Part shown: positions 22,624 through 34,226 of the stretch, one piece after another | How the letters are laid out: the number at the start of each line of letters is the position of its first letter | How positions within the stretch are numbered: the stretch's first letter is position 1 | Assembly: GCA_015350385.1 (NCBI GenBank) | Contig: WNKI01000002.1 | Coordinates: 5,326,636 to 5,390,635 of the forward strand | Source: Aculops lycopersici | Lineage: Eukaryota > Arthropoda > Arachnida > Trombidiformes > Eriophyidae | DNA: 64,000 nt | Direction: 5' to 3' | Notes under the pieces: model-generated | What the model saw: the letters and a program-made list of their open reading frames with translations, nothing else | What the model was told of the DNA's origin: nothing | Database searches by the model: none | Position numbers and translations under genes: made by a program

Positions 22624-23154
22624 CTAGATTGAGTATCCAAGTTCAGCCGTCCTTTTGTCGATTCTTTTGGCTTGATCAATATTTTTAGTTAACAAAGCTG
22701 CCTCGTCCAAGAGTGCCTTCAGTACATACTCAAAGAATTTCTTCTGGCCCTGGGTATCTTCGACGATATAGTTCATTGACTTCATGTAGGCTCTAACACG
22801 ATTGTACTCCTTTATGGCGGCGCGCACTCCATTTGCACGGAGCCTAATTTCAAAAAAACCATTGTCGAAGGGATATGAGATCAACTCTGCAGCGGCACCA
22901 TCATCGAGCATCGATTTTGCAGCGTAGAGAGCGCTAATGATGGGATCATTCATAGCCATTGCCAGCTCGTAGTTCGCAAGAGCCTGCTTTGAATCCGTTG
23001 AGAACTTCATTTATTTTGCTGATGCTTCAACAATAGCGGCCAATTCTCTAATTTCCGCCTCAAGGGAACTGGTACGATCTGGGATGAGGGCGCTAACCAA
23101 ATTAGTGCTGCAGGCCACAAAGGCCAAGATGGCGAAAAATCTTATTGAGTTCAT
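22624..23154 (-). pseudogene. Small secreted protein gene with an in-frame TAA
   Basis: Reading from ATG 23154 gives a clear signal peptide (MNSIRFFAILAFVACSTNLV) and a short helical stretch, 47 codons in all. A TAA at 23013-23011 follows. The very next codon in the same frame is ATG (23010), and the frame runs another 128 residues to 22624, with an even helical, Ala/Lys/Glu-rich composition. Together they make one 176-codon secreted helical protein broken once. A TATA box lies at about 23226-23219, some 70 bases upstream. Possibilities are a recent nonsense mutation (pseudogene or null allele), stop-codon readthrough, a sequencing error, or two separate short ORFs. I do not recognise the family. 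Confidence 0.65.
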
Positions 23155-23214
23155 GTCGTTTGTTTGGTCGATTGTCTTTGGTGTTTACTTCCAAAAGACT
23201 TGATTAGAGTGTGC

Positions 23215-23263
23215 GATGTTATATATGGAAGTCAGCAAAGATGCAATCTCTATATATAACATC
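23215..23263. promoter_or_regulatory. Divergent promoter with a 12-bp TATA inverted repeat
   Basis: GATGTTATATAT at 23215-23226 and its exact reverse complement ATATATAACATC at 23252-23263 give an outward-facing TATA box on each strand. An arthropod-type initiator TCAGTT lies at 23271-23276 on the + side. A similar TCAAGT lies about 25 bases downstream of the - strand TATA box. The arrangement suggests a shared promoter for the - strand secreted gene and a + strand transcript. Confidence 0.6.
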
Positions 23264-23301
23264 TATCCTTTCAGTTAAAAGTCTGTGAAGAGTTATTCTA
23301 G

Positions 23302-23430
23302 ATGAAAGCAGCAGTTGTTGCGATTGCAGGTATGGTAACTATCGCTATGATAGTGACGACAACCCCACGTGGTGGATACAGTTTTTGTTGTGGTTGTGAC
23401 GATTGGGACGGGCACACGACGGTGGTGTGA
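23302..23430 (+). CDS. Possible 42-residue secreted cysteine peptide
   Basis: An ATG 39 bases after the + strand TATA box opens a 42-codon frame. It has a hydrophobic leader (MKAAVVAIAGMVTIAMIV) and a short Gly/Cys tail with a CCGC motif. A donor-like GCAG/GTATGG lies nine codons in, so the transcript may instead be spliced and this reading frame only its first part. The promoter next to it is better supported than the peptide. Confidence 0.3.
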   Translation: MKAAVVAIAGMVTIAMIVTTTPRGGYSFCCGCDDWDGHTTVV

Positions 23431-24455
23431 AAATGGTTGTTGCGATGGTTGTAGCTACGATGAAGTTCGAGGTTGAGGTGGTTGCCGCTAGGGCTACCTC
23501 ATCAACTAACACGACTATGGCAGGTAGAGGTTGTTGCTCTGAAGTGGGGTTTCTTCTGAGGATATGGTAGTTGTACATGTTTTAATTGTTGCCTTCGTCT
23601 AGACTACGCTCGCTCTCTATTGCCGAAAAATATATTTGTAGAACTCGAGGGCCGACAACCACTGTCAAGGTAGAGGGAGCGGTGTTGTGGTATCCAAAGA
23701 AAGTCATCAAAGGAAACCCCTCGCCCACGACGAGTTAGATCAACCATCTCTGTCTCAATGGCATCATCTTGCTGATATCTGCATCTAACCTAAGAAAGAT
23801 TAGATTAAACCGTCAACTCGAGTTTTCTGATATTATACAGCTGATGTTTGATTTGTTGAGTCAAATTAGATTCCACAAACTAACGTGAAACTTGAACCTT
23901 GCACAAATTTCCTTCATTGGCCATGCTCAGAAAGGGATTTAGCTGGTGACAACGAGATGATCAATGTTGACTTTGCTTGAACAAGATCAGGATTGAGTGG
24001 CATTGTTAGCAGGTATTCTTCAATTAACTGGTCTAGCCACAGTGCCTCGACCAGCACCTGTTGCTGATAATGTCGACACATTGAGAGTTCTAACGTTACT
24101 AGATGAACCGATCGCTTTAATGGGATTAGTTGAAAGATGAAATAAAGATTATAGCATGTGAAAACATTGCATTTACCTTTTTAGACTTTATCTTGTTTTC
24201 AAACCACCTGTTTTTTCGGAACATGTCACCTTGGGTCTCGCCAAGTTACTACGACACACAGGACCGTCCGTAATGATTGAGGCGACCACGGATGCTGCCG
24301 TGGTTGTCGTCGCCGCCAGCGTAGCCGCAATAACAAAGCTAAATTTATCGCTTCGCTTGCATCGGGCGTCGGATCCAACTGAAAACTCAGGTAAATATCT
24401 CGACGAGAACTCCTCAATTATCAATAAACCAGGGTAAACTAATGTAATATTTAAA
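23431..24455. other. Intergenic DNA
   Basis: GTTGTTG-rich sequence at the left end can be read as protein on either strand but shows no family signal. The right end should hold the promoter of the 24456 gene. No TATA box is evident there. Confidence 0.4.
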
Positions 24456-25283
24456 ATGTCGTTTGCAATGTTCAGAATTGCGACCATAATGAGCTTCTCG
24501 CTCGTTGCCTTGCTATCATTATTGGAGCTTCAAGGTGCCATCGCTGCAAGGCCAGCCGGATACGCGGGCATCGGTGACTCTCGAGATGCAGCCATCGGCC
24601 ACGCAATGAACAAGCTCGAGATGTACGTACTCCAAAAGAGGCCGACATCTGGATTGACCATGGACGAGCTCGAAAGGGCTTCGGCCGAGTATAAGTCTTG
24701 GAGCAACTCGGCAAGGACTTATCTGCCCAGGAAGTTGCCGTTGATGAAATTGTTTGTAAACTTTGCATTGATTCCATTGGAAAACTACCAAGTGCAAATT
24801 AGCTCCCGAGGAGTGGACCAAAGATTCGAGGCCATGTACTTGGATAGACTCGAGAAGGCTTACAAGACATTTAGGCCAGCTTACCTAGGCCAAGTGTGCG
24901 GCGATAAATCTTTCAACAAGTCGCCAAAGATAGACTTGGCCATGAACGCCATTCTGGGCACAGTTCCGGGAGGTGCACCACCTGTAACCAAGAGGATGAT
25001 ACTTGACGCTGAGGCTGAGTATGATTCCTACCTCAAAAAATTGGAGGAAATCGAAACCGCCGACGATATTTATGGAAATCTCAACGAGTATATGCATTCG
25101 CTGAATTTGGTCAACAGGGGAAATGTTCGTGCACTTGCCAAGTCGGTCTTTCCAAACATCGATATGGTCGAGACTGATTTGCAGAAGGTGAGAGAGGACC
25201 TTTTGGAGGAAATGGGGAGGCGCAACTATGCTGTTAGAGAGGGAAAACTTATTTGGTATGGGCCGGTAGATGTGATTGAATAG
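24456..25283 (+). CDS. Secreted protein of unknown family
   Basis: An intact single-exon frame encodes 275 residues. ATG 24456 is the first in frame; in-frame ATGs follow at residues 5 and 12, and the last also begins a good signal peptide (MSFSLVALLSLLELQGAIA, cleavage after AIA). The mature part looks mostly alpha-helical and is rich in Lys, Glu, Leu and Tyr. It has a single clear cysteine (around residue 148) and no transmembrane segment. It is convergent with the cysteine-rich secreted gene at 25391, about 107 bp away. I do not recognise the family. Its character (signal peptide, helical, small, beside other small secreted genes) suggests an extracellular or salivary-type product, but that is speculation. 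Confidence 0.75.
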   Translation: MSFAMFRIATIMSFSLVALLSLLELQGAIAARPAGYAGIGDSRDAAIGHAMNKLEMYVLQKRPTSGLTMDELERASAEYKSWSNSARTYLPRKLPLMKLFVNFALIPLENYQVQISSRGVDQRFEAMYLDRLEKAYKTFRPAYLGQVCGDKSFNKSPKIDLAMNAILGTVPGGAPPVTKRMILDAEAEYDSYLKKLEEIETADDIYGNLNEYMHSLNLVNRGNVRALAKSVFPNIDMVETDLQKVREDLLEEMGRRNYAVREGKLIWYGPVDVIE

Positions 25284-25372
25284 GGAACACAATCGTCTAG
25301 TTGGATAGATTTAATAATTGTAATGACAATCACAATGATTGAGTTTTCGATCATAATTAAGAAGAATTAATC

Positions 25373-25378
25373 TTTATT
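25373..25378 (-). terminator. Polyadenylation signal AATAAA
   Basis: On the - strand AATAAA lies 13 bases after the stop codon of the cysteine-rich gene ending at 25391, giving it a very short 3' untranslated region. Confidence 0.6.
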
Positions 25379-25390
25379 TTTAACAGTAAA

Positions 25391-26231
25391 TCACAAGCCA
25401 GAATAAGCGGATAGTAGACGAGACACAATTGAGTTTGACTTTGTGCCTTTAGGCATAACTCCCGATTTCGGCAACAGGAGCTTGCACTCTTGTCCGTCCG
25501 GTTTGTAGTTGCGGCACATAGTTTCGGGTAGCCGCGAGGTGACTCGTCTTAGTGTGTTGGATACAAACTGCACCGCATCCTTGCCACACCTCTTTTCAAG
25601 TTGGCTGCCAAAGCAAGATTCGAACTTGCGATAGGTGCAGCAGGCTAATTGCAATCGTTTTTGACTTATCTCACCTGTTTGCACCGTGAGCAACTCCAAA
25701 GATGTCTGCAGGTCTCTCATGCAAGTCTTTTGATCCTTCTTTTGCATCTCGTTCAAACATTTTGAGTGCTTCAAATACTGACTGCGCAATGAACTCCCTC
25801 TTGTGCAATATTCGTTCATTAGTTGCATCGATGAATTGGACGCAAATGTGACAACCTCTCGCTGTAGGGGGGTCATGCAACGGCGAGTGTAGTTGCGTAA
25901 GCAGGAATCCGCATCCTTTAGGTGGACACATTGCTTGTTTATTTCCTGATCTGTGACAGCTAAGCCACCTGGCGATTGGGTGAATACCAATAGAGTTGCC
26001 GCGCACAAGTCGAGCTCTCGCAAGTGGCAGCTACCTGAGGATTGGGCCTGGGCCCCATGTGAGTTTGAAGTGAGAACGAGATTGACTGTGCGATTTCAAG
26101 GGGTTAGTTTTGAGATTTAAGTTTTCGTAGTAGTGATACAATCAACTTCTGTCCTACCACTTACCTGTTAAGGCAACCAATAAAAGAAAGGCGCCATAAA
26201 TTAGGTTAGATTGATGACGAATCTGCTTCAT
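25391..26231 (-). CDS. Secreted cysteine-rich protein, two exons
   Basis: Exon 1 is 26231-26165 (67 nt): ATG and a signal peptide ending at donor ACAG/GTAAGT. A 79-bp intron (26164-26086) has a CTAAC branch site and acceptor CGCACAG. Exon 2 is 26085-25391 and the join is in frame, giving 253 residues. The mature protein opens with CHLRELDLCAATLLVF and carries about 15 cysteines in a pattern resembling conserved secreted proteins of unknown function in arthropods (C...LD.C...L, then C..Y..RC). A second set of paired cysteines (ACCTYRKFESC) lies in the middle. There is no transmembrane segment after the signal peptide. The splice prediction is strong; the biochemical role is unknown. Confidence 0.85.
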
Positions 26232-28389
26232 CTTGATTAGTCTGTTTGTTGAGATTTCGATACTTGATGTCGTTAGTTTCTAAAGCTTTGTAGTTTCGTC
26301 GTTGAATTTTTGTGCAACTAACCTCTTGCACTCTCTTGCCTCTCGGACCGATTGAGCTTTGAAACGGAGAGTCGATGTTTGAGTAATTTGACAAACTAAA
26401 ACTTGCAACTTTTAACTTGTTGAGCTTCCAATTGCTACTGGCTACTGAGAGCTAAAGTTCTACTGATTTTAAACTACTGCGAACACTCTCACTCCTTAAA
26501 GCAAGTCACTCTTTACTACCACTAACACTGAAGGCAAAGCTTTGTCTCACTCCCACCTTCAAATTTTAACTTTTCTTTGCCATAACTAAAGTACCCGAAC
26601 CAATAACTGGGCCAATTTGCCAGTTTATTAGTTTGTCTCTCTGTCGAGTAGCCACATTGCGTGAGCCGCCTGTCGTATCTTTCGCGAGGGAGAAACCAAA
26701 GCGGAACAAGGAAGTGAGTGAAAGAGTTTTTATAGACACAGCTGGTGCTTTACCTGAGCTTTCATTGAGTTACCGAGTCTCACCAGTCCACCTTTTCTCT
26801 CGAGACGTTTGAGAATCACGAAAACAAATAGTCGTAACTCTCTCTCTGCTCCAAGCTCAAAGAGAGACACTTTGAACAACTGGGTAACTAAACAGTTGCT
26901 CTATTGTTGTTATTGACAAATGCATGCACAAGACTCGGTGCAGCTTGATACTTTTAAGAGCATCGCAAGAGCAGAAAATGGGAGCTACAAATGCTCAAGT
27001 TTACCCCAGTCACCCACCTGTTGTTGCTGTTGCTCACCTTGAACTGTATCTTGCTTTCAATCAGTCAGATTTTAAAGTCGAGGGACGAGATTTGGAAATC
27101 TATGGAGTTATCAAGCAGCAAAATTAGTCGATGCTGCTGTTGAGATGGTGTTGTTGTTGTTTTAGTTTATTTGTATTAGTTCTTTGTATTTGGTGGTTGT
27201 GGTGGGTGACAGATTTCGTTTGCTCGGTTGTGTTTTTACAATTTGACTTGAAAAAGTTTGCACGAATCTACGTGGTCAAATCATTTATTGTGGTGCTAGG
27301 TCTCCAATTTAATCTCTTGATTGGTGGGGTTGGTGATTTCTTTTTTCTACAAGTCGCCGCCGAAGGCTTTCAAGTTGGTGCGATCGGTGATACAAACAGG
27401 TACATACTACAGAGGTAATTGATTGCACAGTGGACATCCGATTTTGCAGGTAGTTATTTTGGTTGGTATCTTGTTTGGTTGTTCGGTCATTGTGATGACG
27501 CCAATATTAAGTATATTTTAAATTGGAAGTCATATTAAACGTAAATATTGAATTCAATCAAATATTTCATTTCAATCAGTTTGTTGGTTGAGCTTTTCTA
27601 CTCTTCTCGTATCCAATCCTATCATTTCATTCGATCTGCTCATTAGTCCATTTTTTGCCATAATTTGAGTGCCGATGGATGATTAGCTAGCGTTAGTCTC
27701 TTTTGGCATCTAATAGTCACATCGTCTTCCGGTTTTTAAATTGTTTAAATATATGCTTTAATGTAAAGTCTTCTTTTTGTCTACCTCACGTCGAGTGTCT
27801 TTTTGAGTGCGTTTAGTATCAAAATCGAATACATAGTCTAGTCTTCTGTTCTTATATATTAATAATAAGATTAATAATGATTATAATATTGTTAATAGTT
27901 TAGAGTTTCAATCATCTATTATGTCAGCATCGAAACGGTAGGTCCCATTAAAACAGCTACTAGGTGAGAGATGATCTTTAGTCAGCCGAATCTTCTAATT
28001 TGTTTGCAGTTATGATTGCCATTGGAATATGTAAGCTTAAGTGTTAAATACAATGATTTTTATATACATGAGGTATAATCGTTGATAATTGAATAGATTA
28101 GTTTACACGATAAGTTTGCAGTAAGAAGTATTCCACTTTAGTGACCCATTGGCGTCGCTATCGCCGTCGTGTGAGAGAGAGATGGTAAATATATCAATCA
28201 TATCTAACAATAGTTTTTGTACGCGTTTTGCACGTAGCCTTCAATCTTGAATGCGACTTCAATCATAAATTCCAACTTTTGGTAGCGATTTTAGTTGATT
28301 GAGAATTAGATTTATCAAGTTAGTTTTCGGTCTTGATATCAAATCGATTAAGATACTACCAAAATAATCAAATCGGACGAGAGACTTAC
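26232..28389. other. Intergenic DNA and 3' intron of cyclin D
   Basis: The cyclin D exon at 28535-28390 ends in a perfect donor (GAG/GTAAGT on the - strand), so its next exon must lie to the left, in or beyond this stretch. I searched by eye for a C-terminal cyclin D exon (CxxQIE helix, PEST region, TPTD-like phosphodegron) and found none I trust. Two small hydrophobic open frames near 26924-27418 (+) look like chance. Confidence 0.4.
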
Positions 28390-28535
28390 CTCATTGATTT
28401 TGTTGGTTGCCGCATGGATCTCGGCAACTATCTCCTTTAAGCTCAGGTCACAGTACCTATCCTTGAGGCCATTCATGGCTACTGCCATTGATGTCATGGC
28501 CAAAACTGAGGGGGCAAATTGGCTCAGCTCCGAGT
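28390..28535 (-). CDS. CycD: Cyclin D, second coding exon (start of second cyclin fold)
   Basis: On the - strand the exon starts after AATGATAG and ends at GAG/GTAAGT. It is 146 nt with phase 1 entry and phase 0 exit. The translation, SELSQFAPSVLAMTSMAV and onward to a GL-containing helix, aligns with the first helix of the D-type C-terminal cyclin fold (human pattern: ISNPPSMVAAGSVVAAVQGL). The upstream exon ends LELCLM plus a single G; joining it to AC here makes Asp, exactly where D cyclins have LCATD. Homology and splice phase therefore agree across a 12.6-kb gap. The remaining C-terminal exon or exons were not found. Confidence 0.8.
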
Positions 28536-31500
28536 CTATCATTGTGATTTGATGTTGTGATTCGCCAGGTGGCGCAGGCGAGATTTATGATGAGGAAGAA
28601 GAGTTTAGCGTTAGTCTTTTGGTCAGTTGTTTTCAAGAGGTAAATTTGGTTTGAGCAGATGACATCTGCAAATCAATTTGTTTCTTCTATCTCTATCTCT
28701 CTCTCTCTCTCTCGTTCGTTCTGAAGTTTCATTTAGCTAGATAAAAACTAGACACGTGAATTCGCGTGAGTGCAAACATTACCATCACTAAGTAACTAAC
28801 TACCTGGGACACACGCGCAAAGATGAATTCGTTCCGGTTGCTTGCCATTTAAACGGAAGATGTGCACCTCGTATTTGCAGGATAATTGGTGATGCTCAGT
28901 GAGCGTGAGATTTCCAGTAGCTCGACTGGTCAGCTGGCCTCTTGGTAACATGATTATGCAACTCTCATTCTATGGTTTGTGGATGCCTCCTAGCAGGCAG
29001 ATGATTTCTCATGCATCACACGGCAACAGGTGAGATGTTAACGGTGATGTTGCTGGCATTAAAGTTGACAGTGTTGCACAAGCGCGGCACGCTGAGTGCA
29101 ATGAAAATACGTAATTAAAGAGCCAGATACGTGCAGTCACGTAGTTTTTGTCTAGTTTTGTTTTGTTCGTTCAATTACCCACTTAGATGTTACCTTGGAT
29201 TTTTGCACTCTGGCATCTCGAAAGTCGATGTACAACTTCCGTGGCGCAGGTGAAACCTCACCAGTGATTCAAGAGGAGGAGGACAAAGGAGAAAACATGA
29301 TGGCTACTCAACGCTTATGTCGTCACCAGACGTAACATCGGCCCCAACCAAGACAAACCTTCAGGGTCAAAAATTCAGTAGACAATCTGCAGTGTGAGAG
29401 ATTCTCGAAGCGATCATCGAACTTGAGTCGGAGATCGAGGGGCCGGAAGAGAGGCTCTCAGTGTGAGATAATTTTACTCTACGCGACTTCCTCTCACTTG
29501 CCGATAAAATTAAACAAAACTCAAAGGTTCAGTTCAGCTCCTCGGTTGCATGAGAACGAAAGTTTCTTACGCGATTATTCTCTCTTTACTCTGCATTGAA
29601 GCACTAGCGGGATAGTTTAAAGGTTGCGATTGAATTTGCACGTGTAAAAGCGAGTGGTTGCTCCGCTCGCCGGCTCTTCCTTTGCCATGTCGATTTAATC
29701 TGGTCAACGGCAACCAAGAGTCGAGCGTTCGGCTTCCGCTAACCATAAACAAAATTGTCACTGGCCGCTAGTCAGTTCGTTGGTCGGTTTAAACTTTAAA
29801 GCCCTCGAGACTTTTTCTAACTTCTGAAGCAGAGAAGAATCACATGCACACGAGGAACGCGAACCCTCAATTAGAAACCGTAGAGATAGAATTGAGAAGC
29901 GCACACATGTTGATTGCACTGATTTACCTGTGCGCCTCTGCGCGTCCGTCGGTCAGTCCGCCCGTCTGCCTACCGCTCAACTGCCAGCTCGCAGTTGAAT
30001 GGCAATAATCGCCGGACGCGAGCCAAGTGGCCAACTTCGCGTAGGCGGGTCACTGGCCAAGTTCATTATAATCATTGTTTTCATTATCGTTAATATTGGC
30101 AAATGGCCGAGCGTTTGGAGGATGTCACCAGTTTTCTGCCTTCCCTCTTCTCCAAGTTAAAAGAGAAAGGAAAGGAAACATCGCTAACGACTTGGCAAAA
30201 CGCAACGTGTATGCAAACTGTGCGCGTGTTCTCAGCTCTCTACCTGCAACATCCACCTAATTTTTCTAGAGCAAAAGTCGACCTTGGCGATGATTATCAA
30301 TTTGGTCCAGTTCCTCCCCCAACTTGTTGCTGTTGCTCGCAAGATGTTTGCTTGTTCGAAAGTTTAAAGGTCAGCTAATGCGAGGAGAGCAGATGAAAAT
30401 GAAATAAATGATAACAAATGATTATTATTGCGGAACTCTTCTCTAGTGGCAGTTGCCGCATCCAAATTGACCCAATTGTTTGCACTCACCATTGAGTCTA
30501 GTGAAAACAATTGCTAGCACAAACGTGCGAGGAAAGTTTGACCTCACTGACGTCAAATTGTAACAGGAGAGAGCGAAAGGGAGACTTTAAAGTGAGCAGC
30601 TTCAAGGGGAAAAGGAACTGACACTGAGGAGTCAAAGAGAGCAGTTTTCTAACTAGAGTTTAAAATCCCGTTAAATCGGATCATCGTCCTCTAACTCGAG
30701 AGTATCAATGAACTCGCGCTCGTTGCGGGGGAGGCGCCGCGAGTTTTCCAGCGGCTCTTGATGCCCTTTTTTGCTCACTAAAAAGTCAGAGAGACAACGA
30801 GACGCGGAGGGGGGCAACAAACGGGAGCGACAAGTTGCGGCCGCTGCTCCAATTTCCACTCTTTCTCACTATGGATGTAAAATTCAATTTAGAGTTAAAT
30901 AGCGTCAACATGAAATGAAACGACTGCTTCGTTAAAAAGGAAGCTCAATCATTTCGCCTCCCGAGAGAAATTGACACAAAACTCGTGTTTGCAATCAAGT
31001 GGCCGCTTGCTCTTTGGCTCGTCTTTTTGATGATCCATCGGACTCTTCTGACTCGTTTCATCTTGGTCGTCGTCGTGCAGATAGAGAAACAAACTCCGCC
31101 TACCTACATTCGATAGTCTGGGTCGTTGAACTGGCGGCTGGAACTGCAACTCGACCATTCAGCTCAGGGGCCGAACAAATGCAACCACAACAAGGAGGAC
31201 ACAATCACTGGGTTACCTTTGATTCGTTAGGCCGGTATTGAATGGAATGACGGAACATTATGGTCGCTCATGTGGTATTGGTAGTAGTTTGTCGTCGCTG
31301 ATGTGGCCCCAAAAGTGATTGAGTGTCCCATTGTTGTTTGTACCGCGGCGGCGGCGGCTGCAATTGCAGTTGCAGTTGCCTCTGTAGATATTCGTCCATA
31401 AACCGCAATGGTTTCGGCTGAACGAGCATCTACCTTTATGGTCCAGCCAAGTGGCTAGCCGGCTGCTGCTCGATTGATTCGCATTTACGTCGGCTGATGA

Positions 31501-34206
31501 CGAGTTAGCTCCACCGTATGATGCTAATCTAATGGCTACCACGACGATGATCACGATGATGACGACAATTATTTGGCTTTAGATATGAAAGCAAAAGTGT
31601 CGAGGATTAAACTTGTTTGGCCACCAACAATAGTAAATCGCGCGTTCTAGTGAAAAAAGTCCGAAAAGATGGGCGACAAATGAGCTGAGGCGAAACTGCA
31701 AATAGTAATCTCACTAATTGGGCCCATGAATTAAGGTTTTGGGATTTACAGTGATACTGATGAGCTTAGCGAGAAGAGTAAAGTGACAACGAGGCAAAGC
31801 AAATACAAACAACATTCTCGAGGTCACAGCAACGTAATCTTGTCCTTGCACCCAGCGCTCAGTGGTTCAATTACCTGACAAATGACGATGACGTGCCTCG
31901 AGTGACGCTGGCACATTCGTATACACGTAGCAACATATGGCAATTAATAAGTTGGTCATCTTCTGTAGTGCTCATGTTGGGCGACAATCTGTTGCCTGCT
32001 TGCTGGCTAAATATCAATCAATTTGAATGGTGAATACACAAATCCGGTAGAATGTCGCAATATGCAGATGCAAAATTAGGGAGCGGGAAGTGCCAACGGA
32101 AGCGCATTCCTCGCATTCCACGGGCTGATTGATTTTGCTTGCTCATCGTGAAAACTGCTTGCAAAAAGCGGGCAAGCAAATGGGTGCAATCGGAAGGGGA
32201 CATCGGAAATCATCTTCGCTGAGGAATGCGCATCTGTTCAGTTTTTACCTGTGCTCCTCAGTTTCCGGTGGCTTCCAACATTTATGTCGGTGACGTAAGT
32301 TATCTAGTGACCACACAATGTCGAGTTGCAGCATTGAAACTAACTCAAACTTTGAATCTGTCGATTCAAAATGACAATCATTATTGAGAGTTAGTAAATC
32401 TGCGAACAAGCGACTTGAGGTAACAGCCACCACGGAAAAAATCAGCTGGCTGGCTGCTCGAGTTTTAATTTAGCGCAATTGGTTAAAGTTGCTGCAATAC
32501 AGCCATTAGTCTCCCCTGCTCACTTTTGTGCCACTGAAAAACTAAACGCCAGGTGACAACAAGAAAACCCAGAGGTGACACAATCGGCTGGCTGCGCCGG
32601 CACGCGTTTGCAATCTGCCACTTGATTTGTGCATGAGCTTTGCCTTCAATGTACCCATTGTAGAAACTACTGCAAACAACTGACATTGGCACATTAACCC
32701 AAAGTGGGTTGGCCACGAGCCAGGGCAGTGGGTTTGCAATTGCGGCCACCTGCGCGCTAACTGGAGCAAACAGACGGACGGACGGGGCAAGCGCGTGTTG
32801 CTGTCGCTGAAGCCTCTGAAGCAACAGGCGACAATCTGCTCATGCGATCGCCACTGCCAACAGCCTATGACTATGGTGGCGGCTCTTCCCCTCTCCTCGC
32901 CCCCATTGCCGGTTGCCATTTAAACTTTAAAGTCCGCAAATGCTCGCCGATCCATCGAGAGTTAGGAAGAGAAACTGAGCGCCGACTTCCTGGCTTGTGA
33001 TCGAGTTGCATCATGATAAAAGACAAACGCAAAAGCGAAACTATGGCAACCAAAGAAACTTACACTCACCGAGTTGAATTGGATTGAGAACACAATGGCC
33101 ACCGGCGAGCTGGGCTCAGTATCGCTCACTTGGGTCGCGTGGCATTTGGTGTGGAACTGGGGGAATGGTGAAGTAGGGAGCATAAAATAGGAAATAGGAA
33201 AAAGTGGCCAGCTTACCTAATGGATCAAATGAAACTGAAACCAAAATGGAAGCCACACTGAACTCTCACTTCTACTTGGAGTTGTAGAAACGGCAACAAC
33301 AATAACAAACTGTGACACATATAACTCACCAGTTTAGCCATCTGATTGTCACTGGCCATCGCAATGGCGACGGCGGCGGCGGCGCGCGACTGGCACGCGC
33401 AACAATCGTCCAGCTGACCAGTGAGCAGGGTGGTTCAAAAGGTAGAGTTATAGCAGTCGACCTAGGAACTCGAATGAATACCCCACAATTGGGAGTACGT
33501 AAACAATGCGACTTGCACGAGCAACACGTAGCAGCAGCAGGCGAGTCGTCGGCTTTCGATGACCCACTAGAGGCAGCCTGTTGCGCCACACCGAAATCGA
33601 CAGAGCGAAACCGCCGACTCTTTTGCTGTGATGACAAATAATCTTCGTCAGCTGAATCAACTCTGAGGATTTTGCTGAGTTTTAATTCGCCGACGGCGAT
33701 CAAATGCGAGCTAAGCGAAGACTTTTATCCCTGACTCCTAAAAGCAAAAGTCGTTAACGATTAATTGTATTTTCTATTCACTTTCCTCTCTCTCGCTCTC
33801 TTTCTCGCCCTCGTGGGCCGCAAATGACCCAATAACACAGTTAAACTTGATCGCACAATTGGGCCAATACAATTCAAGTGAATCAAAAATCCAATAGCAA
33901 ATTGCTCGCTGGATGTTAGATCACGGGATGGAAGAATCAAGCTTCTGTTATATTTTTTGTTGTGGGCCGCCAAATTGATAATAATAAAAACTCTAGTCAT
34001 CACAAGCCACTAATGACGATGGGCTCTCGCTTGTATGGATAGATCTCGGTGAGGAGAAGTAAGCAAATAGAGGATCAGGAAGAGCGTAAGCAGAAAACGA
34101 GCATTGGCACAGGCTTGCTGCTGTTTTTGTTTGTCTGCAACTAGTGGTCGTGGCCTCCGTTTTTCCGCCATCCCAACTAGACACAATCAATCATCGCGTT
34201 CCAGTG

Positions 34207-34226
34207 ACTAGCCACCGGTGGCTAGT
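34207..34226. repeat. Perfect 20-bp palindrome
   Basis: ACTAGCCACC is followed directly by its reverse complement GGTGGCTAGT, with no spacer. It lies in the cyclin D intron. Confidence 0.9.

Noticed and set aside
27910..28060. Short - strand frame with a CKQI-like motif, considered as the next cyclin D exon
   Set aside because: No convincing acceptor, and the similarity is only a few residues.
30671..30859. 62-codon - strand frame ending LELEDDDPI, considered as the last cyclin D exon
   Set aside because: It lies between the two recognised cyclin D exons rather than after the second, so gene order is wrong.
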